A DNA stretch of 64,000 nt from Pyrrhosoma nymphula (Eukaryota > Arthropoda > Insecta > Odonata > Coenagrionidae), in NCBI GenBank assembly GCA_963573305.1, contig OY754334.1, forward strand, positions 32,419,614 to 32,483,613. Reading direction: 5' to 3'. Below, piece after piece: positions 32,946 through 44,149 of this stretch. Position numbers and translations under genes: made by a program. Below the pieces are notes generated by a model. It made no database searches and was not told the DNA's origin. It saw only the letters and a list, made by a program, of their open reading frames with translations. Numbering within the stretch: position 1 is the first letter of the stretch; each line of letters begins with the position of its first letter.

Positions 32946-33619
32946 TTGAAGTATCTAGGAGTGAAGTAGATGATATGAGTGTAGTATCTAGGAGTTACGA
33001 TAACTTCGGACCTATCGTGGGGAGCACATATAAGAAATATTTGTGGCAGAGCTCTGAAGAAGCTAGGATTCGTCAAGCGTATTGTGGGAAGATTTTCGGA
33101 TGAAAAAGTAAAAGAGAGGTGCTATTTCGCACTCGTCCGGCCACACCTTGAATATGCAGCGAGCATATGGGATCCGGTGCAGAAAGACTTAGTCCGGGAA
33201 CTTAATAAAATACAAAGGAAAGCTGCGCGATTCGTCAAAAACAGCTACGGGCGTACTGACAGCGTTACACAGATGTTAAACGAATTAGGCTGGGAACCGC
33301 TAGAGACTCGGAGGCTACGCGCTAGGCTTAGATTGCTTGAACAATTGAGAATAGATATCTTCCAGAGCGACACAGAGAACATCATATTAGAACCCCACTA
33401 TATTTCCAGGTCCGACAGAAATGATAAATTAAGAGAGATATTTTGCCGAACGGATAGGTATGGGAATTCGTTTTTCCCCCGAACAATAAGGGACTATAAT
33501 AAATGCTAGGCGTAATTCCATTAGAGTGTTTCCTATTTATCTTTAAACGGCTGGTGTCCTAACATCCCCCGCCACACTCCTATTGAGGCGGCTTGCGGGG
33601 TAATATGTAGATGTAGATG
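32946..33619 (+). mobile_element. LINE (CR1/L2-like) 3' fragment inserted in the P element
   Basis: The plus strand carries the RT C-terminus: YLGVTITSDLSWGAHIRNIC, an open frame at 33084-33509 with RPHLEYAASIWDPVQKDLVR and KIQRKAARFVKNSYGRTDSV, to TIRDYNKC and stop. A 3'UTR follows, ending in GTAGATG repeats. It is near-identical to 19560-20150 in hAT copy B. The insertion separates two continuous halves of the P transposase. Confidence 0.85.
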
Positions 33620-34428
33620 ATTAGTTTGTCCCACAACTTTACCCCCAACATACGATAAGCCTGGTTTTACAAAAATTTCATCCAATAAAATTGACACCAA
33701 GCGTTCACTTTCCTCAAGAGTTTTGAATTTCTCTACCAAGTAGGAGACGTGAACATTAGTTGCTCCTCTTTTTCCCACAGCCATGTTAGAGCCCAACTGC
33801 CTTAGATATGACAATGAAAGCAGAACGATAACCTCTGAACCTTTTAAAAATGAATATGAGGCAGAGTATGAAAAATATAAAGAGCAACACCAGACAAGAA
33901 AATCTAACGAATACCTAAGTTTTTTTGAGTTCATAAGTTCCAGCTGCTAAATTACGAACTTTAATTTTGAATCTGGAAGTCTCCTAAACTGGACTTTAGT
34001 ACCTGTATGGCCATATCAATTTTTGTGGTGTAATCTTTCAATTCAAATGCGAGCAAATGACTGAGCAAAGCTTCAAACTTGGTCCACCTATTGCATAACA
34101 ATCCAGTACCTAAAAAACAGATCAGCCCAGATTTGGGTAAGGGAACACCGTTATGCCACACAGACACACTAAGATTTGAGGAAAATGTCACACTCACGAC
34201 TATTTTTGGGATATCCATTAAACAAATCTTTCCCAGAATCAAACATTCATTTTCGCAAAGAACCAACCAACCTTTGACCAAGTACTTTTTATATTCGGAT
34301 GTCAGTTCTTCGAATGACTTCACAACATCCTTCTCGCACCACTCACGAAAGTCATTATCCTCCTTCATTTTTGCATCGTTCCTTCTATCTTCGGGATCCC
34401 GTCTTGGCTTTACAGGAGGCGAAGACAA
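33620..34428 (-). pseudogene. P-element transposase, N-terminal and middle part
   Basis: Minus-strand frames include SSPPVKPRRDPEDRRNDAKM (after the THAP domain), FREWCEKDVVKSFEELTSEY, and a shifted frame with RQLGSNMAVGKRGATNVHVS. The latter leads to SILLDEIFVKPGLSYVGGKV, where the conserved DEI Asp is a catalytic position in P transposase. Stops and frameshifts, for example near 33930, break it. Confidence 0.75.
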
Positions 34429-34439
34429 ATACGAAGGTT

Positions 34440-34730
34440 GTCCCTCAAATATTGTCGGATAAGCATATCCTTCTGCAAAGCTAAATGTTTTCTTGGTACA
34501 ACCAGCTCACTTCCATCTGCCCTTTTCATTCGATCCTCACGAATCACAAATTTTTCATCAAAGTGGTTAACGCCAACCACAGCCGTGTTGCTGGGAATAA
34601 AATCCTCACGGTGAATATTGCGCAGTCACTTAGCCCTTTGCTCACTATCTTTGGGAAACTTAAAGCACGGCGTGAACGGCTGGCCATCATAATTGGACTT
34701 ACACCCTGGGACACAGCACTTCCTCCCCAT
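34440..34730 (-). pseudogene. THAP DNA-binding domain of the P element
   Basis: From the ATG at 34730 the minus strand reads MGRKCCVPGCKSNYDGQPFT and continues FKFPKDSEQRAK, stop, LRNIHREDFIPS and VVGVNHFDEKFV. This is the C-x4-C ... VCxxHF layout of THAP domains. The stop replaces the conserved Trp (TGG to TGA). The third zinc-ligand Cys is Gly (VVG instead of VVC). One frameshift near 34470 precedes SYLSSPPVKP. It cannot make a functional domain. Confidence 0.75.
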
Positions 34731-35289
34731 CTGAAATTAGTATGAATTAATCTTTAGTGTTCTTTCATTTCATATCTATGCGGGAGAATATATATCAATA
34801 AAATGGAAAAAGTAAAGCTAAAAACTACGGGCCAGTGACATTGCAAAGAGATATCTAGCTAACACACAACAAGTAAGAGGGTAAGAGAGAATAACATAAA
34901 TTTGTATCACGATTGTTCGGCGGCGTTATTCACTGCTCTTGGATGTAAGCTGCGTATAGAGAAATCCTGGTTACGTCGATCTTTAAAGATTCTCGATGAA
35001 AGAACTTCAAAGCACTAAAAACTCACTAATTAACACAAGTCCTAAAATTCTAATCCATAGACACACTTCCAAAATTTAAAACCTCAAACGCATGTAAAAG
35101 CATGGCTAGAAACAATTGAGTCACGACAACCGCTCAGATTTCTTTCGTGACGTCAGGGTGGCTTCGCGACCCTTGTGTCAGGGTGTCAGGCCTGTATTTC
35201 AAGACGGCCTTGTATAGCGTCATCAAAGAACTATGCGATTGAACTTCCTGTGCATATAACCTTTGTTCTAGAACAAACAACATACCACG

Positions 35290-35610
35290 TCATAATACCC
35301 TTCCCAGGTCCTAGGTCTTGCAGGCTACCGCATGGTCCGTAAAGGTCCTTCACAGACCTTGGGCTACCGTATAGCCCAAGTGAACCTACCGTAAAGTAGG
35401 GTTCAAAAACTGCCGGAAGGTATATACATAGAGTAAGTAATATACTTACTCTATGGTATAACTAACTGCCAAAGTCGCTATCAAGGGGTATAGCGACCTT
35501 GCTAACTGCGAGACCACGTCAGAGTCCTCTGTACGGAATTCTGAACACTACTCCCTCACCTAGTAGTTAAAAAAGGACAGTCTACCTAGCGTAGGTCCGT
35601 TTATTGCCGC
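35290..35610. repeat. Array of consecutive short hairpins, unknown origin
   Basis: At least six adjacent small inverted repeats occur: AAGGTC/GACCTT, CTTGGGCT/AGCCCAAG, TGAACC-TAC/GTA-GGGTTCA, a perfect 12-bp CATAGAGTAAGT/ACTTACTCTATG, GTCGCTAT/ATAGCGAC and CAGAG/CTCTG. Two of them share the loop core ACCGTA. No open reading frame runs through it. It resembles neither a tRNA nor any transposon end I recognise. Confidence 0.65.
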
Positions 35611-36188
35611 TGGTAGCATTGTACCACATTGTACTTTTTCAACTCGTTTTTGGTGCCCGTACCGTCATTGGACCATAGGTCTGAGAGAACATTGGTTGAA
35701 TTAAGAGGTTGTGGCTGAGGATTACTCCAATTACTGTGCGGACACAAGGGACATAGATAGAAAAGGGTATGTATTGGTAGGGGTTTTCCTCGATTTCTTC
35801 CTCAATCCTGTATCTGCGGAAATTTATTCTTGGTGCATGTCTATATATTCATGTTTTGGCAGGTATTTCACGCCTTGTCCCCTCCCCATCCTTCTTTCGG
35901 GATAGCACTTGCACGTAGCTGCCTACAGCCATTTTGGGATTCGTGCCACTTTGTGCGGAGTGTATTTACAAATATGTTATGCCTTATTGGATATGACACA
36001 TTGGAGCCAGCAGTCATAATTGATAATTTTTAGTCTTAAAGTTTATTTATCTTATGAAGTAGAAATATGCGCTGCAGTTTCTGCAGATATTGCGTTACAT
36101 TTTATCTTTCATTCACAGGAATCTGACTAAGAGTCTTCCGTGTTTTGAGGTTGGTCGTCAACATAAAATATAAAAATTTGTCATTAAA

Positions 36189-37137
36189 ATGGAAAACCTT
36201 GGCCTAGGTCGTGATGACTCACCACCTTGTGATCAGGAGCAAGCTAACCGACAGGTAGGTTTATGCAAGTTCTGTTTGATCAGGGACAGTGATACTTTAG
36301 TCTTGTCTATAAAATGTTTTAATACCACCGTGTGACGTTATGTGCTCCGCATTTTGTCTAGGAGTCAAGAAAGTTATCAATCCAGCGGTGCATCCAATCA
36401 TTAGTGCATGCCTACCAGTGCCGAGATGCTGACTGCAGATTGCAGAGCTGCCAGAAGATGAAGAGAGTGGTGCAGCACACCAAGATCTGCAAGAGGAAAA
36501 CCAATGGCGGTTGCCCTATTTGCAAGCAGTTAATTGCTCTGTGCTGTTATCATGCTAAGTATTGTCAGGTAATTACATACATATATTTGCGTTCATTCAG
36601 ATTTTAGTGCTTTTGCTACCAAAAATTTCAAAGGAGGGTATCCTAAAACTGCAAAATCTGTTTTTGCAACTCTTCGTGCAGTCAGCTATGAGGAAACTGC
36701 TTTTTCTTAGAATCAGAATCAGGATAATTTTTCAAAAAGGTGTGCATTTGGAAATTTAGAGGTGAAAAATAAAGCATTTCAATTGCATTTTGACTAATGA
36801 TAATTAGTAACTATATTTATAGTGTAAAAGTGCTGGTGAATATGTCAGTCGATGGCAGTTAGATGTAAGCAGCCAAGGCCAATAGTTGGGCCGTCTTGCA
36901 GAAAGGGTTATAGTTGTGAGACCACATTAGTCATTTGAAATGTATGACACAGTCGATGCAAAATTGTTCCCATTTTAGGATACCAAGTGTCCTGTGCCAT
37001 TCTGTTTGAACATCAAGGTTAAGTTAAACCAGCAGCAAATTCAACAGCGCTTACGACAGGCACAGCTGTTGAGGCGCAGAATGATAATGCAGAATTTCAG
37101 ACAAGCACCTGGTTCCCATGGTGTTCAAGGAGGATAA
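36189..37137 (+). CDS. Stand-alone TAZ2 (CBP zinc-binding) protein, partial duplicate of the CBP gene, three exons
   Basis: Three exons in phase 0 give a continuous 143-codon frame: 36189-36254, 36362-36568 and 36979-37137, with a TAA stop. Introns have GT/AG ends (CAG-GTAGGT, CTAG; CAG-GTAATT, TTTTAG). Exon 1 encodes MENLGLGRDDSPPCDQEQAN then RQ. Exons 2-3 encode a complete TAZ2 domain starting SRKLSIQRCIQSLVHAYQCR. All three HCCC zinc sites are intact: H-x3-C-x4-C-x4-C, H-x3-C-x7-C-x2-C (HTKICKRKTNGGCPIC) and H-x3-C-x4-C-x4-C across the splice. The stop falls just after the domain, where CBP would continue into its Q-rich tail. Retained introns show a DNA-level duplication, not a retrocopy. 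The ATG follows an in-frame TAA at 36171. Expression is not shown; it may be a recent pseudogene. Confidence 0.65.
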
Positions 37138-37309
37138 GGATAGCAGTTCAAAGATGCACTTCAGCACTATACTCATATTTAGTGGTTTGTCTAAACAATT
37201 TTTGCATCAATTTGTTACATATTATCTCTTGATCATATGTTAAAAATATACTCCATTATACAACCTTTTTAATTTTATACAAATTCTGTTTGAGGGATCA
37301 ATTTTAAAG

Positions 37310-38520
37310 GATAAATTATAACATTCATTGTTTTAAATGTTAATTTATGCTGTCTTTTGTTACTTTCTATTCTATTTGCTTGTCAAGTTACCTCTTAGTG
37401 ACAATATTATTTTTTAAAATAATTTTATGTCCCCCTCATAACATAGCTTTTTGAAATAACATTTTCTTCGTACTCTACGTTATAAACCAAGTTGGAATAA
37501 GGATTGTAACAAACAAACATGTACCATAATAACTTCTTTTGGACTCGTTGGTTGCAGCGGAAGATGCAGATGCAGTGTAACCTGCCATCCCCTGATATGA
37601 TGACTGGATGAGGACACACCACCCTATCTCTTGTGAGCCCATTTTTATATGTGGAAATTGTCTTTCTTCCCTATGAATATTTGCTGTGACTCAAAAAGTT
37701 TTTAATATTGCGTAATTTGTTATTCCTGAGGATGGAGCATTTGGGAGTATTTGGCTGTATTAATGCTGAATTAAAGATTCTAAACAAATTTAAATTCAAA
37801 AGAACACAAATGCAATTCTTTATTTTATTATCTTTGCATTTATTGGTATGTAGAAGATTGAAAGTACATAAATGTTGTCTTAATATTATAAAGTTGATGA
37901 CGTGTGCATTTTTCTAAGTAAATCTTTTTTATATTACTGTGATAGTGAACACTATTGTATAGTTGGTTACTATATATGGATCATTGAAATGCAGTCACAA
38001 TTAAAATCTAGGAAGATAATAGTGTTTCATGTTTGACTCATGGCCTCCCCTGTTCTTGTGCCCTAGTGAATATTGTTGGCAGTTACTATTATTATCCCTC
38101 TTTTTCCAAATATGTGACAAATATTTGCTGTAAAATTTGTGAGGGCTAAAAATTTCAGCTAATGGTGGTAGTTATTTCATGTCTGTATTTGAAATTGGTT
38201 TTTCCATGTGTTAATTGAGGACTTAAAATGTGTAAACTGCATTGTAAGATATTGAAAATTTGGACATTTATATTTTGTAGAGAGTATGATCTAGAGAATT
38301 TGGTGCTTTTTATAATAAACCTTGACAAAATATTTTAAGCTAACTTTGTATAAATCAATTTTGGTATCTGCTAATCATAAAAAAGCAAGGGTTGTATGTA
38401 TCTTGTGAAAATAAGGGCCTCACATGGAAAGAACCTGATTTTAATCCTTCTGTGACTGCTGATGCTTAGAATCTTTAATACAAGTTTATTGCTTTCATCC
38501 ATATGAATACATGATTTTAA
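37310..38520 (+). repeat. Second copy of the CBP last intron end and 3'UTR, last coding exon mostly deleted
   Basis: Sequence aligns with the CBP last intron (for example TAGCTTTTTGAAAT and the acceptor context GGTTGCAG), then about 50 bp of the last exon (AAGATGCAGATGCAG). It then jumps directly to the 3'UTR (CTCTTGTGAGCCC onward), so about 1.1 kb is deleted. The poly(A) context TATAATAAACCTTGACAA is at 38311-38328. Stops arise immediately in the exon remnant. Confidence 0.8.
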
Positions 38521-38547
38521 TGGAACTGACTTCTGAATCTCACTTAG

Positions 38548-38822
38548 TTAACCCTTTAACTGCACAAATAATCTGAAATATAGCTCTCCCCAAACGCAAA
38601 CTTTTTTCTAAATTTTTGCGTAATTTTAAAATTTGTCACTTTTTATTTAAAGGAAAATTTGTTTTAAAATTTAAAATGAGTAATTATTGTCTGATTTTAC
38701 TTTTGAATACGAATTGTTGAACTTTTTTTTACCAAAAGATGAAAACATTTACTGCACCTATAATAACACCATAAACCATACTTCAAATCACCAATAGGCG
38801 ATGGGAGCAGTTAAAGGGTTAA
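38548..38822. mobile_element. piggyBac-type MITE with TTAA target sites
   Basis: 275 bp bounded by TTAACCCTTTAACTGC and its exact reverse complement GCAGTTAAAGGGTTAA. TTAA at both ends fits piggyBac-superfamily insertion. The related third copy of this region (47700-47760) has a single CTTAAT at the same place, an apparent empty site. Confidence 0.8.
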
Positions 38823-39089
38823 TAGCGCTCCAAACAACCTGTTTTTAACACTAGTGCAGATATACTTTTTACCCCTTATCCAGGTCTGTAAATATTCGTA
38901 TACTGGAGTATTTCTTAACTCCTTGGATGACTCTAAAATCAGTTCATATTCAAAGCACCTTCCCAAATTGGTTTCCATCCCTGGTGAAAATAATCTGAGA
39001 CAGGCAAACTTAGTGTGAGGATAGTGTGTGCACAGTTTCATACACTGTGCCTAATACCCTCGAACAGCGTGCAGAACATTGTTATCATG

Positions 39090-39370
39090 GTTTATTTTCA
39101 CCAGGGATGACTCAGATTGTCGGCAGACATCCAGGTCTGGGATCTGGAGATATTGTTTTCACAAATGTTCCTCGAGTTCCTGAGCATCTCTGCTCTGTAG
39201 GTTGTATTCTGCTGAGAGACTGTTGCATGTCACTTAGTATTATTAGTGAAATACATATATGTAAGATGGTAAATCATTGAGACCCTCTATGATACCCTGT
39301 AAGGATCATTTTAGTTGAAGTGAGCATGGTGAATTCTGTAAGTTTTGGCTTTTTGAAAGAAGGAAATGTT
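39090..39370. repeat. Second copy of the CBP downstream flank (homologous to 5700-5950)
   Basis: It aligns with 5700-5950 through many short matches (CCAGGTCTGGGAT, GTTCCTGAG, TATTAGTGAAAT, AAGGAAATG). It shows that the duplicated segment extended well past the 3'UTR. The alignment ends at the hairpin 39371-39412. Confidence 0.65.
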
Positions 39371-39412
39371 GGTCAATTGGGATGAAAGCTATGGCTTTCA
39401 TCCCAATTGACC
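39371..39412. repeat. Perfect 19-bp inverted repeat (hairpin)
   Basis: GGTCAATTGGGATGAAAGC, loop TATG, then the exact reverse complement GCTTTCATCCCAATTGACC. It starts exactly where similarity to the first copy ends. Confidence 0.95.
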
Positions 39413-40689
39413 ATAGTGGTAGTATAAGCAAATATGGTGATATCAAGGATAAAACCTTCCTGGAGAGATAGCCTTTGTCCTATATAGTGCTCAAGGATTC
39501 GGATGATTTTCAAAACGTTTTCAATATGACCAGCCTATGATCCATGTTTTGTATGAAGAGGTTGAGATTCTAGATTTCCTATTGCTAAGTAGGTTCTGCA
39601 AGCCAGAGCTGCTCACAAGCAAGCAATATTGCATGAAAGAAGCCTTCTTTCTCAATACCAACAATATTATGGAAATTAGCAAAATTGACATTGGTAAGGA
39701 TGCCGATCAGCTTCTTGTTGAACAGGAATGCTCGCCTCTTCAGAGTTAGAAGTTTTATCAAGAAGCTTTAAAACATTATCAGCCAGCTGAGAGCCACCTC
39801 CAGAAATCAGTCCTGGTTTATTTGTTGCATCTGGAAACCCTTCTGCCGTATGAACCTGGAACTAGGATTGACGATTGCTAGACCCAGATATATACCAAGA
39901 CAGATGTTGCCAGTGATCCCAAGTATCCACTCATAAGCTAAAAGGTGAAACCTGCCCTGCTTGGCCCAAGGAAATTGTCACGTGGTGAGGTGAGGCCAAG
40001 ATCACGCAGGCAAGATGACAGGCATCGAGAATTTAGTGTGTGGCTGAATACATCGCATATTGGCGAACGTTTACACCCAAAGTTTGGTGTATAGCTCGCA
40101 ACCTCAGATACAACCGTCACACACTAAACAAGTACGAGCTGCTTACCACTGAGCAGTATGCGGTCGATAGAGTACAGGCACTCACCATTGCACGAAAAAA
40201 AACTCCTTTAGGAGAGTAGAGCCGTGAGGGAGAATTCTATCTTTCTGCTCCAACCGTCCCACCTCTTTTGATCACCTCCGCCTGTCGTAAAATCTCTGCC
40301 ACCCATCCAAGAAGTTGAACGTTTCTGGAAGGATACCGACGAAACATCTAAGCCATTCAATGGATACATTCCGGTCATTGGCCTCTTTAAAGAGTTATGT
40401 GACCGCCACCTATAAGATGTGGATAGTCCTCTTTGTCACTGAAAGCGACGTGAAGAAGGCCTTTTCTGGCAGGAAGAACTTCTTGGCTCCCGGAATGGAT
40501 GCTGAGAACAACTTCTGGTGGACGAAGTTTACTTCCACCCACCAACACCTCACCAGAATTTTCATGTCATTTCTGAAAGGAATAGAACAAATTCCACCTT
40601 GGCTGACTGAGGGACACACAATTATGACACCTAAGAAGGGAGACTTGTCCGATCGAAAGAACTAACGTCCTATAACCTGCCTCAACACA

Positions 40690-42280
40690 GACTTTCACCA
40701 CCATCATTCACCTTTTCCTCCACCATGTCCAGCCTGTGTGGGAGGACAGGGTGGCCACATGTCAGGGAAAAGAGGTTGGCTGTCAGGGATTTTCATGTCT
40801 TGTCAGGGAAACTTGTAGTGGTTGCACCTCTTACAAGTGGCTTGGCTCATATTCCATACATTCTTTCGTGTCCGTCACCATCCGATATATGCCAGGCCAC
40901 TCATTGCCAGTTCATTCTTCCCCCCTTTGGCTCTGCCTGGCTATTCCCGGCTAAAAATTGGAACAGCAGACATAGCGTTACGAAAGTAGATATTGTTTCC
41001 CTTGTTGTCCATCTGTCAGTATCAAGGTGGTGTTCTTTTAAACCTCTGTGGTCAGTATGTCTGAGTTTGCGACTTTCGTCATTCTGATTGTACTAGACGT
41101 GGGCACAGTTTCCTGCATGCCTCCGCGTGACAAATCGGCTCGGTCGGTTGCAGGCTGAAGATGGTATTCTTCCCTCCTGCCCATGAATGATTATTTCGAA
41201 ACAATGGCCTTTACCGCAGTTATTACAACGCTACCAAAGATTCAAGCGATCTACATATCATACTATAGTGACATTTTGAGTTTTGCCATGTCTCTGACGG
41301 TGCAACTCTGTTGAATTCCACTAGGTATATTGTTTAAACCATCGCATCCAAAGTTTATATGCTATGCATCATCATTGGGTGGAATAAATTAAACTTACTG
41401 TGGAATTGCAGTGCTTTCTTTCACCCTCATCATGATGAAATCCCATTCAGTAAAGCCTAACGTTTGCCATCTTGTTATTTGCATTTGTCATTGAATTCTC
41501 TTGCTTCATTACACCATAACGCAGGCATTACATCTTCATGAAAGAACAGAAATCCACCCATGGAAAGTAAAAACATTATGTTACGTTGTCGCCGATGATG
41601 CCGTATGCCTCTGTGCCGGGTCAGAAGAGGCCAGTTTTTTTGGTATGTTTAATAAATGATTTTTTGTCAGTGAATCATTTAATTAGTGATAGTTTTGAAG
41701 TAAGTAATTTGTGGGCAGTGCAGACAGTTTGCTGTAAAATTATAAATAAATACAAATATCTTTTTAAGCCATTGTATGAATATTGTTTAGTTAGTATGCT
41801 AGCCTACCTATTTTTTTTAAACAGTGGCAACTTTTTAAAGTTGATATTTAATGTTGTTAAGCAATGACTAACATTGGACATTTAAATAAATAGAGATATA
41901 TTTATATAATATGTTGTACACAGAAGATTAAAGAAAAGGATAGGTATCGCATAGTAATGGACGATTATAATGGTGGTGTGGAGCCAATTTGAAGTGAAAA
42001 AGTAGACAGGACTGCGAATCGAAATTATTGACCTTCACAATAACGCATTAAAAAATTAGCCTTTTTGGTCTGGAATTTTAAAATTTTAATCTTGAAAAGT
42101 CTAGCATTTCATTTTCATGTAGGCACTATTTTATAGAACTGACTTGGTTTTCTTTCAAAATGCAATGATAGCACCTGCATCTCAAATATAGCAATGCATT
42201 TTACAACGTATCATGCCATCATTAAAACATAAAAAAATCGCTGTATATATTGCTTCATAGAGACATTTTGCCAGGGAATT
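40690..42280. other. Insertion within the R2-like LINE, not identified
   Basis: This AT-rich stretch separates the RT start (PITCLNT) from the RT core of the LINE. Short frames such as 41586-41867 show no recognised family. It is probably other mobile DNA. Confidence 0.4.
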
Positions 42281-42284
42281 TATA

Positions 42285-42485
42285 GGAAATGTCTAGGAAT
42301 TTTTTTATTCATATCATCAACCTGAATACAGCCTCGAGGACCATTTTCCATCTGGTGTTGTAACAGTAACAAAGTACAACACACAACCATGTCCTGGTAG
42401 AAGAAAAATCCTCCCCAGGTGGAACTCAAACCCATGACCTTTGGGTTGGTAGGCAAGGACGTTACCTCGCCGCCACCGAGGCCGA
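42285..42485 (-). repeat. tRNA-derived SINE
   Basis: On the minus strand the head reads GGTGGCGGCGAGGTAACGTC and continues to the B-box-like GGGTTTGAGTTCCACC, with spacing typical of a tRNA promoter. A body of about 130 bp follows toward 42285. It lies just before the LINE frame resumes. Confidence 0.6.
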
Positions 42486-43853
42486 CAAATTTCAAAATTA
42501 AAACTTTGTAGCCACCCTGGAGGAGGTGTACGAGCAGAGGGGCTCAAAGTGAGAAAATTGTGGGATGCAAGGACCACCTGCTCATTGATAGGTGCATATG
42601 CCAGGATGCCATCCGGCATAAGCAAAACCTATCAATGGCCTGGGTGGACTAGAAAAGGTATTCAACACCACTTCGCATGAGCTTATCATCGCCATGCTGA
42701 AGTTGATGAAAGTCCACCCAGAGGTTGTGACCTGCATCCAATTCCTGTTACCACTCTGGAAAACTCGCTTCGTTCTGATGTCAGGCAAGCGGTCAGTTGC
42801 GGCGGAGTTGGTAACATACCACCGCAGTGTTTTCCAAGGCGATAGCTTGAACCCCTTACTGTTCTGTATTTCCCTCCTACACATGTCCATAAGACTGCGA
42901 TGAGGTAGAGGATATACTTGCGGTGTTCCAGGTGACAGGAAGCATAAGGCCACCCATTTGTTTTATATATGATCTGAAGCTTTATGATCCAAATGCAAAA
43001 GACCTTCACACTGCCCTGGGCACCGTACTTAAATACAGTGAGGCTATAGGAATGTAGTTCAGATTGGACAAGTGTGCATCCATCCACCTGGCAAGAGGAA
43101 GGTTTTCAGAGAACAAGAAAGACGTGCAACTCGTTGACAGGAGCATCATTCGTCACCTCGAGGATGATGACAGCTATGAGTACCTCGGCGACCCCCAGCG
43201 TTGAAGCAGTGAAGGAAAGGCTCACTGCCAAATACAGACAGAGTAAGGAACATCTGGAATTCTGAGCTGTCTGGCAAGAACAAGGTTCTTGCCAGGAACA
43301 TGTTCGCAGTTCCTTCTCTGCTGTATACCTTCAGATGCATGAAGTGGAACTTCAACGAGTTGCAGAACCTCAATAGGGGAACGAGGAAGATGATGGAAGT
43401 CTTCATCCGAAATCTTCCGTCCCCAGATTGTATCTCACTCACAATGTAGTTGGTCGAGGACTATTGAGTCTGGAGTGTCTCCACAACCGAGTTGTCCTGG
43501 GTACAGCATGTTGAGTGTTAACAAGCAGGGACCCCCTGCTCAATCTCATGTGAGAGTACAGGAACAGGGGTGTCTTCCAGGTGGCAAAGACTGCAGCGGA
43601 CAAAACCAGTCTTGACTTTAACCGGTCATCTGACGGAAGCAATGATGATACGGCCATCTTGCCATTGGAGACAGGCGTCCTGAAGCTCGAGATAAAAAAG
43701 CTGAGCAGAAGGCCTTGCTTAAGGCATATACCGATAAGGCCATGCATGGATGTTTCTATTGAAACATTGAGAAGAAGGAGCTGACGTTTGCTTTCCTATG
43801 CTCTGTCGGTCTCAAGTCTGATACCAAGGGTTTCGTCATCGCGTGCCAGGATG

Positions 43854-44149
43854 CAGTAGTGTAGCCGGGGGGGGGGGGGGGGGGGGGGGCGGCGAAGGCC
43901 CCCCCCCCCACCCTGTGTTCTAGCGCCCCTTAGCTGTGTATTTTTCCACTCTTGGACTTGGGACTCCAAGTCCCAAACACGTATAAATAAATGTGTATAA
44001 TACATTGTCAATTGTCATATTTTGTAAAAACCCATCCGCCTATTGCATCACCAAAAGTTGTAAAGTTTAGTAAACTGGTTAATTAATGAGTCGGCGCCCC
44101 CTAAAACTTTTCTGCCCCCCCCTAGACCCAAAACCTGGCTATGCCACTG
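43854..44149. mobile_element. hAT MITE, 296 bp, with poly-G/poly-C tracts
   Basis: The termini are CAGTAGTGTAGCCGGGG and CCTGGCTATGCCACTG (inverse CAGTGGCATAGCCAGG). The 8-bp target duplication CCAGGATG is perfect (43846-43853 and 44150-44157). The left side carries a run of more than 20 G. It interrupts the R2-like LINE. Confidence 0.88.

Larger units (their letters stand above)
32500..34730 (-). mobile_element. P-element-like transposon, decayed and interrupted by a LINE
   Basis: Right to left: a THAP domain begins at 34730, the central transposase lies at 34428-33620, and the catalytic/GTP-binding part at 32945-32500. The two transposase halves join in sense across the LINE at 32946-33619 (KVVGQTN then AAEATTLQCFMLTS). 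The left end is cut by the RTE fragment at 32496. Terminal inverted repeats were not found. Confidence 0.8.

Noticed and set aside
36189..37137. Possibility that the TAZ2 exons belong to the main CBP gene
   Set aside because: They lie more than 34 kb downstream of the CBP stop codon and end in their own stop, and CBP's TAZ2 exons must precede position 1.
40725..41087. 120-codon plus frame inside the R2-like LINE gap
   Set aside because: No similarity to LINE or host proteins is apparent and overlapping frames compete; treated as unassigned insertion.
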